Assembly: GCA_038030265.1 (NCBI GenBank)
Contig: CM075939.1
Location: forward strand, 41,893,253 to 41,957,252
Direction of reading: 5' to 3'
Source: Corythucha ciliata
Taxonomy: Eukaryota; Arthropoda; Insecta; Hemiptera; Tingidae
Length of the DNA: 64,000 nucleotides
Below, piece after piece: positions 10,172 through 22,789 of the stretch. The number at the start of each line of letters is the position of its first letter. Positions within the stretch are counted from its first letter, which is position 1. The notes beneath the pieces are model-generated. The model ran no database searches, had not been told where the DNA came from, and saw nothing but the letters and a program-made list of their open reading frames with translations. The translations under genes were made by a program, and so were the position numbers.

Positions 10172-12138
10172 CTATACAGGGTGTTCGGAAATTAGATGCT
10201 CAGAGAAAATATGGTGATAGTACACGTCATTTGCGATCAAGTTCACTATTTGACGTTTTTCGAAATTCGGCTTTGCTTCCGAGATATAACTCATTTTGTG
10301 TATTTTCTACTAACCCCTATGTTTTCCCGATAAATGCCCTCCTCGCGCTCATCAACTGGTGCTAGACTAAAAGTAAATAGCTCATTGGACAGAGCACAAA
10401 ATTTCCTTTGAAATGAGGTATAAAATGGATAAAATGATCCAAGATCGACAGTGGTAGGGCAGCCGATTTCCGAAGGAAACTTGTTATTCGTATTTTCACA
10501 CATTTTTCCTAGGCGATTTTCGCCTTTCCGTCTAATAAAATTATTTTTTTCCATTCATTGGAAAAACTTCCTCATTTGGTGAGCTTTCAAATGACGTGCA
10601 TCAATTGCTTATTTCTTGGATTTCCCGAGGAGAATGACCAATTAACTAAAAAAAACACAGACACGGAAGTGAAATTCATCGACCGTTTTCACTACCTACG
10701 TATTTTTCTCAGAAACTGCTCGCAGCCTGCTGATTTTCTGCTTCATGGAGGCGAGCTAACTGAAACCAGATCCTTTCATTTTCCAGCAGATTAGATGGAT
10801 CTAATAGCGCCCAGTAGCGACACTGGAAGACCTTCAAATCAGAAAGAATTCGTACGTTGTGCGAAGAGCTCAGAAATCGCCCAATGAAGGTTTACGTACC
10901 ACGAGCGGAGTCAGGCGGTGGGTCCCTAATGCCTATTGTGCAAAAGGGAAGACGGTGGCCACTTTGAGAAATTATTATAAAATGTTATTCCTTCTTTTTT
11001 TTCAAGTATTTGTCTTCCAAAATCCATCTAATTTCAATGTTTGTCTTTCATTTAAGGCTGGTTTCTTCACTGGCGCGCCAGTGACCATGATCTAGTAGCT
11101 GGTGCCAGTTGACACGTGCCAACCGTGCCAGTTGAGTTTACATAAGGTGGCCTTATGTAAACATCTGCTGGCGCCAGTCCCGTGCCAGTCCAGTAAAAAA
11201 ATTCCCACCAGTCGACTTGCACTGGAAGTAGCCAGTGAGCATTCTAAACCCCAAAAAATGAACTGGTGCCATCTGCTGGTACCGTGTGAACGAAATTTTC
11301 ATCCTCCAGTCCAGCATTCACTTATCATATCAGTCATTTTACGCTTGTTATCTGATATCCGTCCTTTTGAACTCTGCTGACTGGCACCGATAACTTGAAT
11401 CGTCTAAACGGACTGGCGCAAATCGACAGGCTCCAATAACTGGTGCCTTTAGAAGCTTTCAGGCTCCAATAACTAATGCCAGTCGACTGGCTCGCTTACT
11501 GGCATCGTCTGAACCAGCCGTTACTGTTTAAGATAATCAAGTTTCTAGTTTCAGCTAACCCACCTTCATAAAGTAGAAAATCGGCAGGCTGCGAGCAGTT
11601 TCTGAGAAAAAAACGCAGCGGAAAACGACGCTGAATTTGACTTCCGTGTCTGTGTTTTTTTAGTTTATTGGTCATTTCTCCTCGGCAAATCCAAGAAATA
11701 AGCAATTGTTGCACGTCATTTGAAAGCTCACTAAATGAGGAAGTTTTTCCAATGAATGGAAAAAAATAATTTTATTTGACGGAAAGGTGAAAATCGCCTA
11801 GGAAAAATGCGTGAAAGTACGATTAACAAGTTTCCTTCGGAAATCGGCTGCCCTACCACTGTCGATCTTGGATCATTTTATCCATTTTATACCTCATTTC
11901 AAAGGAAATTTTGTGCTCTGTCCAATGAGCTATTTACTTTTAGTCTAGCACCAGTTGATGAGCGCGAGGAGGGCATTTATCGGGAAAACATAGGGGTTAG
12001 TAGAAAATACACAAAATGAGTTATATCTCGGAAGCAAAGCCGAATTTCGAAAAACGTCAAATAGTGAACTTGATCGCAAATGACGTGTACTATCACCATA
12101 TTTTCTCTGAGCATCTAATTTCCGAACACCCTGTATAG
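10172..12138. mobile_element. foldback DNA element with long terminal inverted repeats
   Basis: The two ends are exact inverted copies beginning CTATACAGGGTGTTCGG. The arms run about 10172-10771 and 11543-12138. The outer ~310 bp of the arms appear identical, while the inner ~290 bp differ at roughly one base in eight with small gaps. TA dinucleotides at the tips could be the target duplication. The middle (10772-11542) holds no transposase. Matching short open frames in the two arms simply reflect the inverted repeat. It is likely a non-autonomous foldback element. Confidence 0.88.
11060..11520. repeat. cluster of CTGGTGCCAGT-like short palindromic motifs
   Basis: Inside the foldback core, words such as CTGGTGCC, TGGCGCCAG, TGGCGCGCCA, GTGCCAGT and GACTGGC recur about fifteen times on both strands at irregular spacing. 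They could be subterminal binding sites or a decayed satellite. Confidence 0.6.
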
Positions 12139-12839
12139 AATTGAGAAAATGCGTCTATTTGTCGTTGTTGATACAAACTTCCTGGCCAAATTTGAGAAAA
12201 AACGCTCTTGTTCAGGCCACGACTTAAATTAAGGCAAAGCGATGATTCACGGCTAAAATTAAGAAAAAGTGGTTATTAGGGAAAGCGCCAACCCCGCGAA
12301 ACGATTACGGGCACGGACGCGAACGGGATAACGGGAAAACGGCCAAGTTTGCTTTGAAAGAGATAAAGGCATGAAAATTGAATTTTGGAATAGCGCCAAA
12401 GCGAAATTGGTATTCAGAAAGAGCCAAACTCTCGAATTTTGGTCATTTGGACAAGCAAAGGATAATCAGGGCCTCATAGAGATTTGCCACCCCGAGCTTC
12501 GAGAGGTAATACGCCACTGCGATCTGGGTATTGCCCAATGCGCCATAAAGCTGTGGCACAGCACTTTCGGCTTCGAGTGGGCGTTCAACAAATCGCGCAC
12601 CGGATGAGGAACCTGCTTAATACGGGCACGACTGGCACGAAGTGCACAGCTCTAACAGGAGTGTCGCATAAAATCGAAAAAAAAAAAAAAAAAAAATCGT
12701 TAGGTCCGCGGACCCGGAGTTTAGCGTGAATACGTTTTTGGCTGGCAATAAGTGGCAGTTGAGCTTCAGTTTTGACTTCTGAGTTGGGATCACTCGCGGA
12801 CGTGCGCCTATTGGGGCCCGGGGTGGCCCCCCAAGTTGA
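12139..12839. other. mixed sequence with poly-A tract
   Basis: The first 140 bases carry worn family A words. The remainder has no recognised gene, and an A run of about 20 near 12678-12696 could mark a retroposed tail. Confidence 0.4.
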
Positions 12840-13555
12840 GTTTTCTCCACTTTAGCAGCAAATTAGCAATTTTGTCTATATTTTAGCAGAGAATTAGCGC
12901 TGTTCTCAGTTTGATGTGAAAATTAGGTTTTTATTACGTATTTTCCTCAATACTAGCCAAAATAGCAGGTTTTGTCCACATTTTTGCCACGAATCGCATT
13001 TTTTTGTTCACCATGCGCTAGGAATTCGCGATTTTCCTCAGCCGAAAATCAGCGGGGTTTTCCCTATAATAGCCATAATTGGAGCTTTTTCTCAATTTTA
13101 ACCTTAAAATTGCCTTCTGAAGCCGCGAATTGACGTATTTTCAATTTTGGATGCAAATTGGAATTATTCACAATTTTAGCCGCGAATTAGTGATTTTCCT
13201 CATTTTTTCTCGTGATTTAGCGCTTTTTCTTAATTTTAGCATCGTAGTAGCATTTCTAATCCGTGAATTACCGAATTTTCTCAATTTTAACCATGAATTG
13301 ATGTTTTCCGCACTTTTAGATGCAAATTGGCGGTTTTTTGCGTTTTAAGTAGCGAATTGGTTTTTTTTAAACAATTTGGGCTGAAAAATTAGCCTTTCTC
13401 ATAATCTTGATTTTTTCAAGCCGCAAATTAGCATTTTTGTACATTTTAGCACCTCATGAGGAATTTTGTTTTGCTTTTAGCAGTAGATTAGCGCTTCTTC
13501 ACAGTTCTAGCATGTTATCACGCAGTGTTTTTTAACTTATAACCATGAATTCGCC
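12840..13555. repeat. family A degenerate minisatellite, reverse orientation
   Basis: About 25 copies of the reverse-complement unit (CGAATTAGCG, then TTTTTCTCAATTTTAGC) occur at 27-31 bp spacing, each with several substitutions. Confidence 0.85.
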
Positions 13556-14290
13556 CCTGTGGCGTATCCAGAGGGGGGGGGGCAGTGGATCTGCCCATCC
13601 GAGAGGCCGTTTTTAGCCAAGATTTTACGAAGGTTATTCATTAAAAAACTCCCGTCCCCCGCCGGTCCTTAGTAGGCTGTGTACTGCCGGAATCGCCGGT
13701 CCGCCCCCCTCGCCACTTTCTCAGTACTCTACTGGTTAGGATCTTAGTGATATCCCTCATTCCCACCCCAATACCCCCCACCCAGCACCAACAGCACTAG
13801 GCGGCGCACGCGCTGTGAGACCCATTTTGCCACTTCTGCCCGAATTGGTTCCCATACTACAGTAAAACGTATTCACGTTAAAAAATGAATATTTTCTTCA
13901 TCTTCATCTCCTTCTTTCTGTTTTTTTGTTTTTTGTTTTTTTTTTTTTGCATTGTACCATACAGCCATGGATTGGTGGGAGATAAATTATAATGATAATG
14001 AAAATGATAAATGAGATAAATGGTAATGAGGCCGGGATTGAAAATGAAATTAATGATTATAACAAATAAATAAAATTAGCACGAACAATTTCCCGTGTAC
14101 AAGAGATTTACGGAGATTTCTCTCACGCCAGTGATCTCGCAGTGAAGTCTTTAGTTTGAACTTACGTAGGTTTCCCAGACGCCAGAGGCTCTACATGACT
14201 TACTGGAAACAGGGCATATTTTTCTTTATTTTGCTGAACATTTATTTATTATTTTTAATTATTGTTATTATTTTCACTATCATATTTTTA
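13556..14290. other. transposon-end motif and AT-rich spacer
   Basis: CTGTGGCGTATCCAG followed by a G run (13557-13579) resembles the hAT-like ends at 3878 and 5125. The rest is C-rich, then AT-rich with a T run near 13920-13950 and ATAATGATAAATG-type low complexity. The minus-strand LINE 3' tail probably lies near 14220-14290. Confidence 0.4.
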
Positions 14291-14293
14291 AAA

Positions 14294-17200
14294 TTATACG
14301 TTAAATTCGATTGCTTTAATAAATGTGAATAAAGCATTGTAAATCGGGATGGAGTTTGAGGAAAGGACGGATTGATAATTGAACGGGCAAGCGATGAGGT
14401 TAGTTATATCTTGGAAAAATTTACTTTTTTCATCATAATACGCTTGACATTCCATTACGTTATGTTCTAGTGTTCCCAAGATTCCACAATGCTCACAATT
14501 GGCGGATTGCGCCATGCCCATCGAATACAGGTACTGTTGACTAAGGCCATGGTTGGATTTTAATCTGCTTATTGTTCGGATGAGATCTTTAGGCAGGTAT
14601 TCATTCGCAAACCACGCCTTCGTGGCTGTGTTTGGGAACATTTGCTTATAAAATTGCCCTTTTTGAGAGGCTACGTATGATTTATTCCAAGCTTCAAGAA
14701 GGGGGGGGGTGTTATTATTTTGGAAAAAACGAAATAAGAAAGTTTCAGGGTTACTTGTTCAGCAGATGGGTTAAGGTTCGAGGTCTTAGCTAAATGATCT
14801 ACATGGTCGTTATCTTGTATGTTCGTGTGAGCTGGAACCCACATGAACGTAACGAACTTACTTTCTTGCTCCATGCTTACTAATAAACGCACTGTATCGA
14901 CAATGAGATTGTGTGTTTTTCCATCCCCCATTGTGGCACTGTTCAGACTGTTGACCACGCTTTTACTGTCCGTCAAAATCAATAACTTGTTATAACTCAA
15001 ACTTGAGGAGTATCTGAGGGCCTCAAGAACCGCATAGAGCTCAGCTGTGAATACTGGCGTTTCGGGTTGTAGAACAAACTGTTTTCCTAATTTCATCGCT
15101 GGATCGTAGATAGCACACCCTGAACCCATGTGAGAGACAGATGCATCTGTGAATATTTGATAATGATTGGGGAACGTCTGAATTATTTTATCTTCAGGTG
15201 TTTGGTTTTGGGACGCGTGATTTGTTGACGGGGAAATAATGAAATAGGTTGTTGAGATTTTCAGACCTGAGATGAATGATGAAGTAATAGGACCAGGAAG
15301 GCTGAATATTGGTAGCCTATTGTCTGAAAATACGTGTTGGCAGATGTTGTGGATTTTACGTAAACTTGATGTCAGTAAGGGAATTTTTTCTTCATCCAAA
15401 ATTTAGTAGTAAGATCGAGCTGATTAAGGGTTAGTATTTGATTGAATAATTGAGGGTAAAAGCCTTTAATTTTAAGGAGCATTCTGTCTGCTAATATTCC
15501 TCTCCTGATTTGTAATGGTCATTCTCCCACTAACGTCCTACTAACTAACGTCCACAGGGGTCGATTTCAAAAAACCCATGTAAGTTCTGATGCTTTTATT
15601 TTGAATTATGTCTAGCTTTCGTAGGTGGGTGTACGCTGCTTGACCATACAGAACTGCCGCATAATCGAATATCGAACGGATAGTATAGCGTTGTAGAATA
15701 TAAGCATGATTTTGGGATCTGCTCCCCACCGGCAGTGGGTAACCATGCGCATTACATTCAGGTACTTTTCTGCCTTCGTGACAAGATGGTTAATATGATT
15801 TGACCAATTTAATTTTCGGTCGAGGGTTACTCCTAGAAATTTAACCTCTGCACAAATAGGGAAGACAGAATCGCCAATAGTAATGGATTGGGGCAAGAAA
15901 AGCCTCCTCGACCTGGAGAAGGGACAAATTACGGACTTGGAAACGGCTATGTTGAGACCAAGACCAAATAGAAATGAGTTTAGTGCTATAACTCCTCGCT
16001 TGAGTGATTTTAAGGCTTTCTCTGGCGTTGTATTTTTGGAGTAGATGCATTATATGTCGTCCGCGTTTTGCAGAATCTTTACATCTTCGGGTAATGATTG
16101 TTCTACGGCGAGCACATAGATGGAGTAGAGGATTGGACTTAATATGTCACCCTACTGGGGTAATCCCGATCGAGCCACACGAGGTCCCAGTAATTGATCA
16201 TTAATCAGCAAATAGATGCAACGATTATCTACCAGCCCCATGAATAATTTCACAAAATTGTGGGATAAGCCTATGTCGAGCATAATTTGAGCTAATAAAC
16301 TCAGGTTCACGTTATCGAAAGCACCTGCAACATCTAACATTGCGGCAACAACGGTTTTGTTTTCAGTGAATGAAGTTAAAATGTCTGTTGTTAGATGTGC
16401 CACGCTATCAATACATGAGCGACCCTTTCGAAAGCCAAACTGGCTGTGTGGAAGGATCCTATTATATTCCAGCCAATATTCAAGTCTATGCTTGATGATT
16501 CTTTCGAACGTCTTCAAGAGGCACGAGGATAAGTTTATCGGGCGGTATGACTCATTATCGGTGGGGGATTTTCCGGGTTTCATCAGAGGAACCACACATT
16601 GATCTTTCCATTCGGCGGGGATTTCTTGATTCTTCTTTATTTTGTTGAAGATATTTACCATATCTTGTTTAGTTTCAGGAGGCAGGTGGTTGATGATTTG
16701 ATAGTCAACACGATCCATTCCTGGCGCAGTATTTATTGAACGGGAGAGTACGTTGTTTACTTCTTTAATAGTGATATCTTGCATTAGGATATTAGACATA
16801 ATAGGTTGTTTATTTTTGGTCTGAACTGGGGGTAAAGAGACATAGTCTGGCGTTAACTTTTGGAGAAATTCGTTTCCTCAATCCCCATGGGTATTGGAAG
16901 TGGGTTGCATGAGTGCCGTATTTTTCAATGCTTTTAGTTGTGCCCAGATGTTTTTCACGGGTATATTTCTATTCAATTTTTCGCAAAAAACTTTCCAAGA
17001 CTGTCTTTTGGCATTCCTGAAAACAATCTTCGCACACGCGCTTTTGTTTTTATATTGTAAATATGTTGATAAGGATGGCGAGTTTTTATAATTTTGGTAT
17101 GCCCCTTTCCTTTCTTTCACTGCCGTTGCGCAGTCTTGACTCCACCAAATAACATGTTTCCGCGAGGAAACAGGGTCCGACGAACGAATAGGGATTGACC

Positions 17201-18043
17201 TATCACAAGCCTCGTTTATTTTAGCTAGCAATTCGTCATACGATTCACTACGTGATTCGTGAAAACTATTTTGGAAAGCTTCCCAATTTGCCTTGTTTGA
17301 GCACCATTTCCGTAAAGTGGGCGGATTGACCTTCTTCGCGTTACATACATTTGAAGTGATAATAATTGGGAGATGATCTGATCCCATAGGATCTTGCAAT
17401 ACTTCCCATGAAAAATACGGAGCAATGGCCGACGAACAGAAAGTTATATCAATGGAGAGAACTTTGTCGGGTTAGTAGAATTTATACAGGTTGGGGAACC
17501 GGAATTTAAGAAGGACAAGTGAGAGTTATCTGAAGCAGAGAGGAGATCAATTCCTTTTTTCTGGGTAAATGTGGACCCAAGTGCCGAGTTGTGACAGTTA
17601 AAATCACCCAATATTAATGTGGGGTGCGGAATAGAAGTAAAAAATGTTTCCCATTGCGCTTGGGTTAATTTGTTTTTTGGACAGTTGTAGATAGAAATAA
17701 TATTTAGATTTATGTTATAAGGATGGTTATAAGGTAAGGATGTTATAAGGTTTAGCGAGACTGAAACCCCAATGGCCATAAGGCCATCCACAGAATGAAG
17801 GTTGTTTAGCGGACTAAACGATAGACTTTCACGAACGAGAAGGGCAACCCCTGCTTTGCCGTCAATTCTGTCATAGTTAAGCATACTGTATCCTTTAATA
17901 TGGTAGGTGTAGCCTGGTTTAAACCATGTCTCTGATATTGCAGCAATATCAATTACTTCTTGGTGTAGGAATTGCTCGATTTCACATAGCTTGGCTGCCA
18001 GCGATCGAGCATTCCACTGAAGAATTTTTATTGCATGTCCCAT
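14294..18043 (-). pseudogene. LINE ORF2: endonuclease, RT, RNase H, broken
   Basis: The endonuclease starts at 18043 (ILQWNARSL, SETWFKPG, LILGDFNCHNSALGS) and is interrupted near 17444. It resumes as MGSDHLPI and the pre-RT linker (16878-17399). RT follows from 16799 (YRPINLSSCLLK, FGFRKGRSC, MLDVAGAFDNV). The catalytic box reads NADD followed by a stop near 16050, instead of Y/F-ADD. RNase H lies at 14671-15399 (FTDAS, ELYAVLEAL, LTDSKSVVNSL, VPAHTNIQDND). A C-x2-C-x7-H-x4-C-like region lies at 14294-14641. Frames change at least five times, so it is dead. Confidence 0.86.
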
Positions 18044-18721
18044 TTAAGAGTCAGATATTTTGTTCTCTATGGCTTCTCTTAAGAAAATGTTTACATCTTC
18101 TTCCCAAAATTTAGCACAATCTGCGCTCAAGGATCTGAGCAGGCTCATAATAATACGGGTTGCTTCGGGGTTTAATAATGTGTTGTGAATCGATGGATTG
18201 GTTGATGAGTCAATACCCGTAGTGCGGTGATTGTTGAAAGGGATCAATCCTCCGGATATATTTCTGGGAGTATTATTATTTATATGTTCAGTTGTATGTT
18301 TATATTGTTTGGGTGGAGGTGAATGTAGTCGTTTCGTAGACCTAGGGAAGGAACTTGTTGAGGCTAATTTTCTCGCATTGTTTGAAGCATTTAACTGAGT
18401 TAGAGGGGGAAATATTGCCTTGTCGTGTAAGGGGGGGATAGGCGGTTCTGGAGAGTGTGGCAAAAGTGTTTCCTGTAACAAACGACTTAGCCTGAAATAA
18501 GGAAAGTTCGACTCACTCATACATTTCTTGATCTGTTTTTCCGTGGTAAACTGAGGACTGGTTAAATTTGCCTTAGGTATCTCGCCTGAAATTTTTTTTA
18601 CAAATTTCGCCGCCCAGAGCTGTAGCCCCGTCATGATCCAGCGCTGACCGGAACATAGGACAACGAGACACCAAAGAAGCTTTATCGATTTTCGATGAAA
18701 GGAATAAAGAATCGTCCTCAT
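18044..18721 (-). CDS. LINE ORF1 (gag-like) protein
   Basis: A 225-codon frame, Pro/Ser/Asn-rich, has a C-terminal helical segment (EATRIIMSLLRSLSADCAKF) similar in style to I-type ORF1 ends. The true start may be an internal Met such as that in MTGLQLW, since the first ~30 residues look out of place, and no CCHC knuckle was seen. The stop codon abuts the ORF2 start (TAAATG), suggesting reinitiation in the ancestral element. Confidence 0.6.
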   Translation of the reverse strand: MRTILYSFHRKSIKLLWCLVVLCSGQRWIMTGLQLWAAKFVKKISGEIPKANLTSPQFTTEKQIKKCMSESNFPYFRLSRLLQETLLPHSPEPPIPPLHDKAIFPPLTQLNASNNARKLASTSSFPRSTKRLHSPPPKQYKHTTEHINNNTPRNISGGLIPFNNHRTTGIDSSTNPSIHNTLLNPEATRIIMSLLRSLSADCAKFWEEDVNIFLREAIENKISDS

Positions 18722-18735
18722 GGGATCCCACTTTC

Positions 18736-18880
18736 ATGGCGTTTTCCATTTACATAAAATTCTGCTCTAGAGCAGTCCTTTTCCACACGTCCTCTCTGAA
18801 TTAAAACAAATGTTAATGGAAAAGATGGGTGGAAACGAATTGCTCCAGAGCAGAATTTTATGTAAAATGGAAAACGCTAT
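18736..18880. mobile_element. short MITE with ~40 bp inverted ends
   Basis: The left end ATGGCGTTTTCCATTTACAT and the right end are inverted copies over about 40 bp, with TCTGCTC-AGAGCA inside. A diverged second copy lies at 29974-30107. Confidence 0.75.
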
Positions 18881-21800
18881 CGAATAAAAACGCCTATGAC
18901 TATACTTACTCATTAAATTTTTTCGTAAATGGATTACGTAAAAAAAGATCCATCATCGGGCAATGGTCAGTGTTGTAGCTGCCCCAGTAAAACCAGCCTA
19001 ATAAACACACAGTTCGATTACCAGTTCAAATAATGTGATGTTTGTCCTTACATAATATAGTTTTCAATTATATTATTCTGTTGTTCTGTAAATAGGTGCT
19101 GCAAAATTGCAATAATTATCCCCCCTTCACCCCCATTTCTGGGCCCAGCTAATTTTTCTCACCGCTCCCTCCCTCCCAAGAAAACCTAAACTCTTCGCTT
19201 CTGTACATATATAGGATTGCCAACGTGTATACTCGTTTACAAGGACATGTCCTCAGTTTTGGGAATTTTACCTCGTAAATTTGCCAACTTTTTCAATACA
19301 GTATTCTCTGCCAGTGGATAGTGCGCGATTAAGGGGAAAAAATAACACCCAATCCTGTAAAATTCCTTTCAAATAAAATTGAGATGGTAAAGGGAAAGAC
19401 CGGCCACGCTATTTTTCATGAACTAATTAACCGCAATCGCATAGAGTTTTTAAGCTCCAGAAAAAGGCTATTCGGGTTCTGGCCAGGGCTCATAGCCGCA
19501 GGGACTCTAGCTGTAGCCCTTTTGTTCAAATGAGATGGAAATTCTCACCTTCTCCCATTGTGTCCCTCTCCCATCTTATCAAATGAAACTTTTACACACT
19601 TCAAGTGCCCGAAAGTTTAAGAGCGAACGATTTTATTTTGTTCATTTTTTACCGTTTGCGATCAGAATAAAAAGAGGCAATGTTAATCTTCTTCGACGTT
19701 TCCGTATCGCCGATGCGCAGTCGGGCTAAAAGAAGAAGAAGAAGAAGAAAAAAACGATTGCTTAGGACCATTCTATCGCGTGAGTGTTCCGTTTGAAATG
19801 GCCTCTGTTAACCGCGCTACCTTATTTTCCAAGATAATATCTTGATCTGAATCAGTAAATCACGTGTGTAAATCACCTGTGATCCTTTAACCTTAAGGAC
19901 AAAGCAAAAACGTACTACAAAAAGCCATTTTATCACTTTCAAAAATAGGTTTTATTGTAACTTCCATCACTTTTTGATTCATTATCACCGTATTGGGCTT
20001 TAAACAAAAAAGTACATTGCCCTTCCCCTTCCTATAATGATGAATGGTTCATCAGGCTCACAATAATCATAATTAGAATGAAACAAGTTATGCTGTACGA
20101 AAGCCATAACGTTAGGTCGTGACAGTTTTTGCCTATCCAGATGTGTTTCTTTTGGACCCCATCCTCATCACCAGCACTCATCACAGTTCCCAGAGGGTTG
20201 ATTTGAGCTGGGGAAAAAAAAAAAAAAGTGAGTAGGGGGGGATGATTAAGAGTGGACCTTTTTTTGGAGGAAAAGTATTCAAATAAAGTGAGTTATCTTC
20301 CTTTTATTAACCTTCAGGCTTCACCCCCCCCCCCACGACACTTTTTCAAAGTTATGAAGGAACTGGAACAAAAAATCCTTTTGTAAATTATTAATGACCT
20401 TTTAAAAATACTTGAAAATTTAATAAAAATCAGTTTTTGACAAAATTTACCTGCTTATTAAAGTTTTTAGAGTTTATGGGAGAAGGATCCGAGTGGCGGA
20501 TTGGCGGGGAAGTTTGATGACGCCAAGAGAGGGTCTGTTTTCCATGTTGTCATGTATTTATAGCCGAGCTCTTTGAAAAACAAAATGTCCTTGAACTTAT
20601 CAATTGCACGATTGGTGGCTGTAGGGGTGGGGGGGTGAGGAGGGTAGAAAAGTTCCTTTGTTTTTGTTTTTTATTGTCGTTGTGCTGTCTTGTCACGCGG
20701 TCGCCCCCCACTCGTTTAATTAGTCAGTTCGCTTCATTTTGTCTGCGGAGACAGGCAATTCTCTCATTTCATCCCCTCCTACCACCTTTCCATTCGCTTG
20801 TGTCTCATTAAAAACCAATACCGACGCGTATCGTGGCTAGGGTTGACAGTGAACGTTTCCGTGACACTTTCTGTTTTTTTTATTTTTATTCTTTTTCTTC
20901 TGGGGCCGGGGTTTTGGTTTTTTTTTTTTTTCTAAAAACCCGCGGAAAACAATGTGAGACGAGGCAGGAAAGGCTTGAGAGAGTTTTAAGCGTCCCGAGA
21001 TTAATTATTATTGTTTTTTTTTTAATGACTAAAATTGCACGGAAAAGTTCCAAAAATTGAAGAAGATTAATTATTAACGCCCTATAATGTGTCAAAATTA
21101 CACCACTAATCCACTTTTGCACTCCGCCGTTCGAGAAGGCATCGTTTCAGCGATCAACCTTAATGACAAGTCCCTCAGTGAGCAGTCTGACGGTGGTTTC
21201 CAGGGAATTTTGGGAGAGAAAGCGAAGGAATGAGGTAGAGAGGCTGGAACGTAATCACCGGCCGAAAAGTGGAAAATGCTTCCACTCACCATCCCTGTTG
21301 CTTGTTGTAAAAAGAAAAGGAAGGGGGTGGCCTCTGGGGTTGAAACTTCTTTGAATCAGAAAGTCCCCGAGGATAAATCGTCGGGGTAATATTAACTTAA
21401 CAATTTTGAATTAGAAATGCAAATCTCTGTGAAAATAATTCACCGATGTGATAAAAGAGAAACCCAGAGACTCTTCTTCCATGGCATAAATGCCTCCTCT
21501 TCGGAAAAACTTGGAAGAAAAAAATTAATTTCAACTTTCTTTTAGCATTTACGCCCCCATCTCCCAATTCTTCAACTTTCACTGCAGTTTTAACAGCAGT
21601 GAGCTGTGCATCCACAAATTTTTACGCATTCTTTACATAATTATTTAAGCGTAATTTACAGCTTCGTTGTTAAATGTAAGCGTATTCAAATTTAATAATT
21701 GAAATTGAAACTTATTATTATTACTATTATGTTGTTACGATTAAAAAGTCCAAAAATCAATATCCACGAGCTGCAGGGCTCTTCACCCAGTTGTGATAGT

Positions 21801-21904
21801 GGAGGGGGCATCGAGAGCCAGGACAGGCAAGTCGGACGTTGGCCAGGGCCTACGAACCACGAAACGCTAAGAGATAAAAAATTGTGATATTTAGGTTTTA
21901 AAGT
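18881..21904. other. intergenic sequence without a recognised gene
   Basis: About 3 kb with no convincing coding stretch. It contains a GAA run (about 19730-19751) that could be the tail of a lost SINE, poly-A/poly-T and poly-C runs, and AT-rich stretches. Confidence 0.5.
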
Positions 21905-22340
21905 GTCAACTCAGTGTGAAAATTGAGGAAAATAACTCATATCCCGCTAAAACTGATAAAAAGCATTCTTTAGCCGCTAAAAATGATAAATTGAATTGCC
22001 AAAAAGCCATTGAATTGAAAAAACTTTGCTTTCGTTCCAATTTTAGCCGCTTTTTTACCACCTTTTCTCCAGATTCGCGAATTAGCGTTTTTCCTAAGTT
22101 TAGCATCTTTTAAATAAGTGATTTTTGTCCCTTTTTGCCTCGAATTAGCGTTTTTCGCAAATTGTTTTTGCCTCGAATTAGCGTTTTTCGCAAATTGTTT
22201 TTGCCTCGAATTAGCGTTTTTCGCAAATTGTTTTTGCCTCGAATTAGCGTTTTTCGCAAATTGTTTTTGCCTCGAATCAGCCTAAACTGCAAAAAAGCGC
22301 TCATTTGTGGTTTCTTGAAGCAACTTCCATACCAAGATTG
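21905..22340. repeat. family A array with a 33-bp tandem repeat
   Basis: The flanks are ordinary degenerate family A. Between about 22134 and 22280 a 33-bp unit (words CTCGAATTAGCG, TTTTTCGCAAATTG) repeats over four times with almost no differences, showing recent local expansion. A 145-codon minus-strand open frame across it is only the repeat read through. Confidence 0.88.
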
Positions 22341-22789
22341 AGAAAAATTTACGAAGACGCTAGTTTCGAAACGTCCTCCACCACCACTTCTCAACGAAGT
22401 TGAAGATATTCCCCGTAGCCATCCCGGAGATGTCCTCCGCTTGAAGCACATCACTTCCCAGATGGTGAAAGCGTAACCGCCCCAGAGCCTCGCACTCACA
22501 CAGTAAAGTGTTCTGCTGTTTCCACGGCCAAGTTGAAGAATCTGCAAATGTACGTGCCAGACTTCTCCATTAGTCTGAGTGTATATCGAAGGGCACCATG
22601 TCCCGTTAGCAGTCCCACCAAGATCCTAAGGTCTCCTCGACTCAGAGAGATCAGGCCCTTCTCCGATTGTCCCTTTGGAGTAACAAAGAGCTTGTCTTGC
22701 CTGAGACCTGATTGTCTAGCCTAGTGTTCACGATGCCACTCGTCCAACCACGCCTTCACCTGCCTTTTCGTTTCGTGACCCCGAGACAT

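Larger units (their letters stand above)
14291..18721 (-). mobile_element. non-LTR retrotransposon (LINE, I/R1 superclade), degenerate
   Basis: Order on the minus strand: gag-like ORF1, apurinic endonuclease, reverse transcriptase, RNase H and a C-terminal zinc-finger-like region. ORF1 stops with TAA directly followed by the ORF2 ATG. ORF2 is broken by several frameshifts and stops. A RNase H domain after RT points to the I/R1/LOA groups rather than Jockey. No clear target duplication was identified; a MITE abuts the 5' end. Confidence 0.88.

Noticed and set aside
10291..12019. Matching ~65-residue frames in both foldback arms
   Set aside because: They are identical because the arms are inverted copies; the inner arm parts do not keep any frame.
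22110..22547. 145-codon minus-strand frame with RGKNNLRKTLI repeats
   Set aside because: It is the 33-bp tandem repeat read through plus unrelated flank; no domain or start context.
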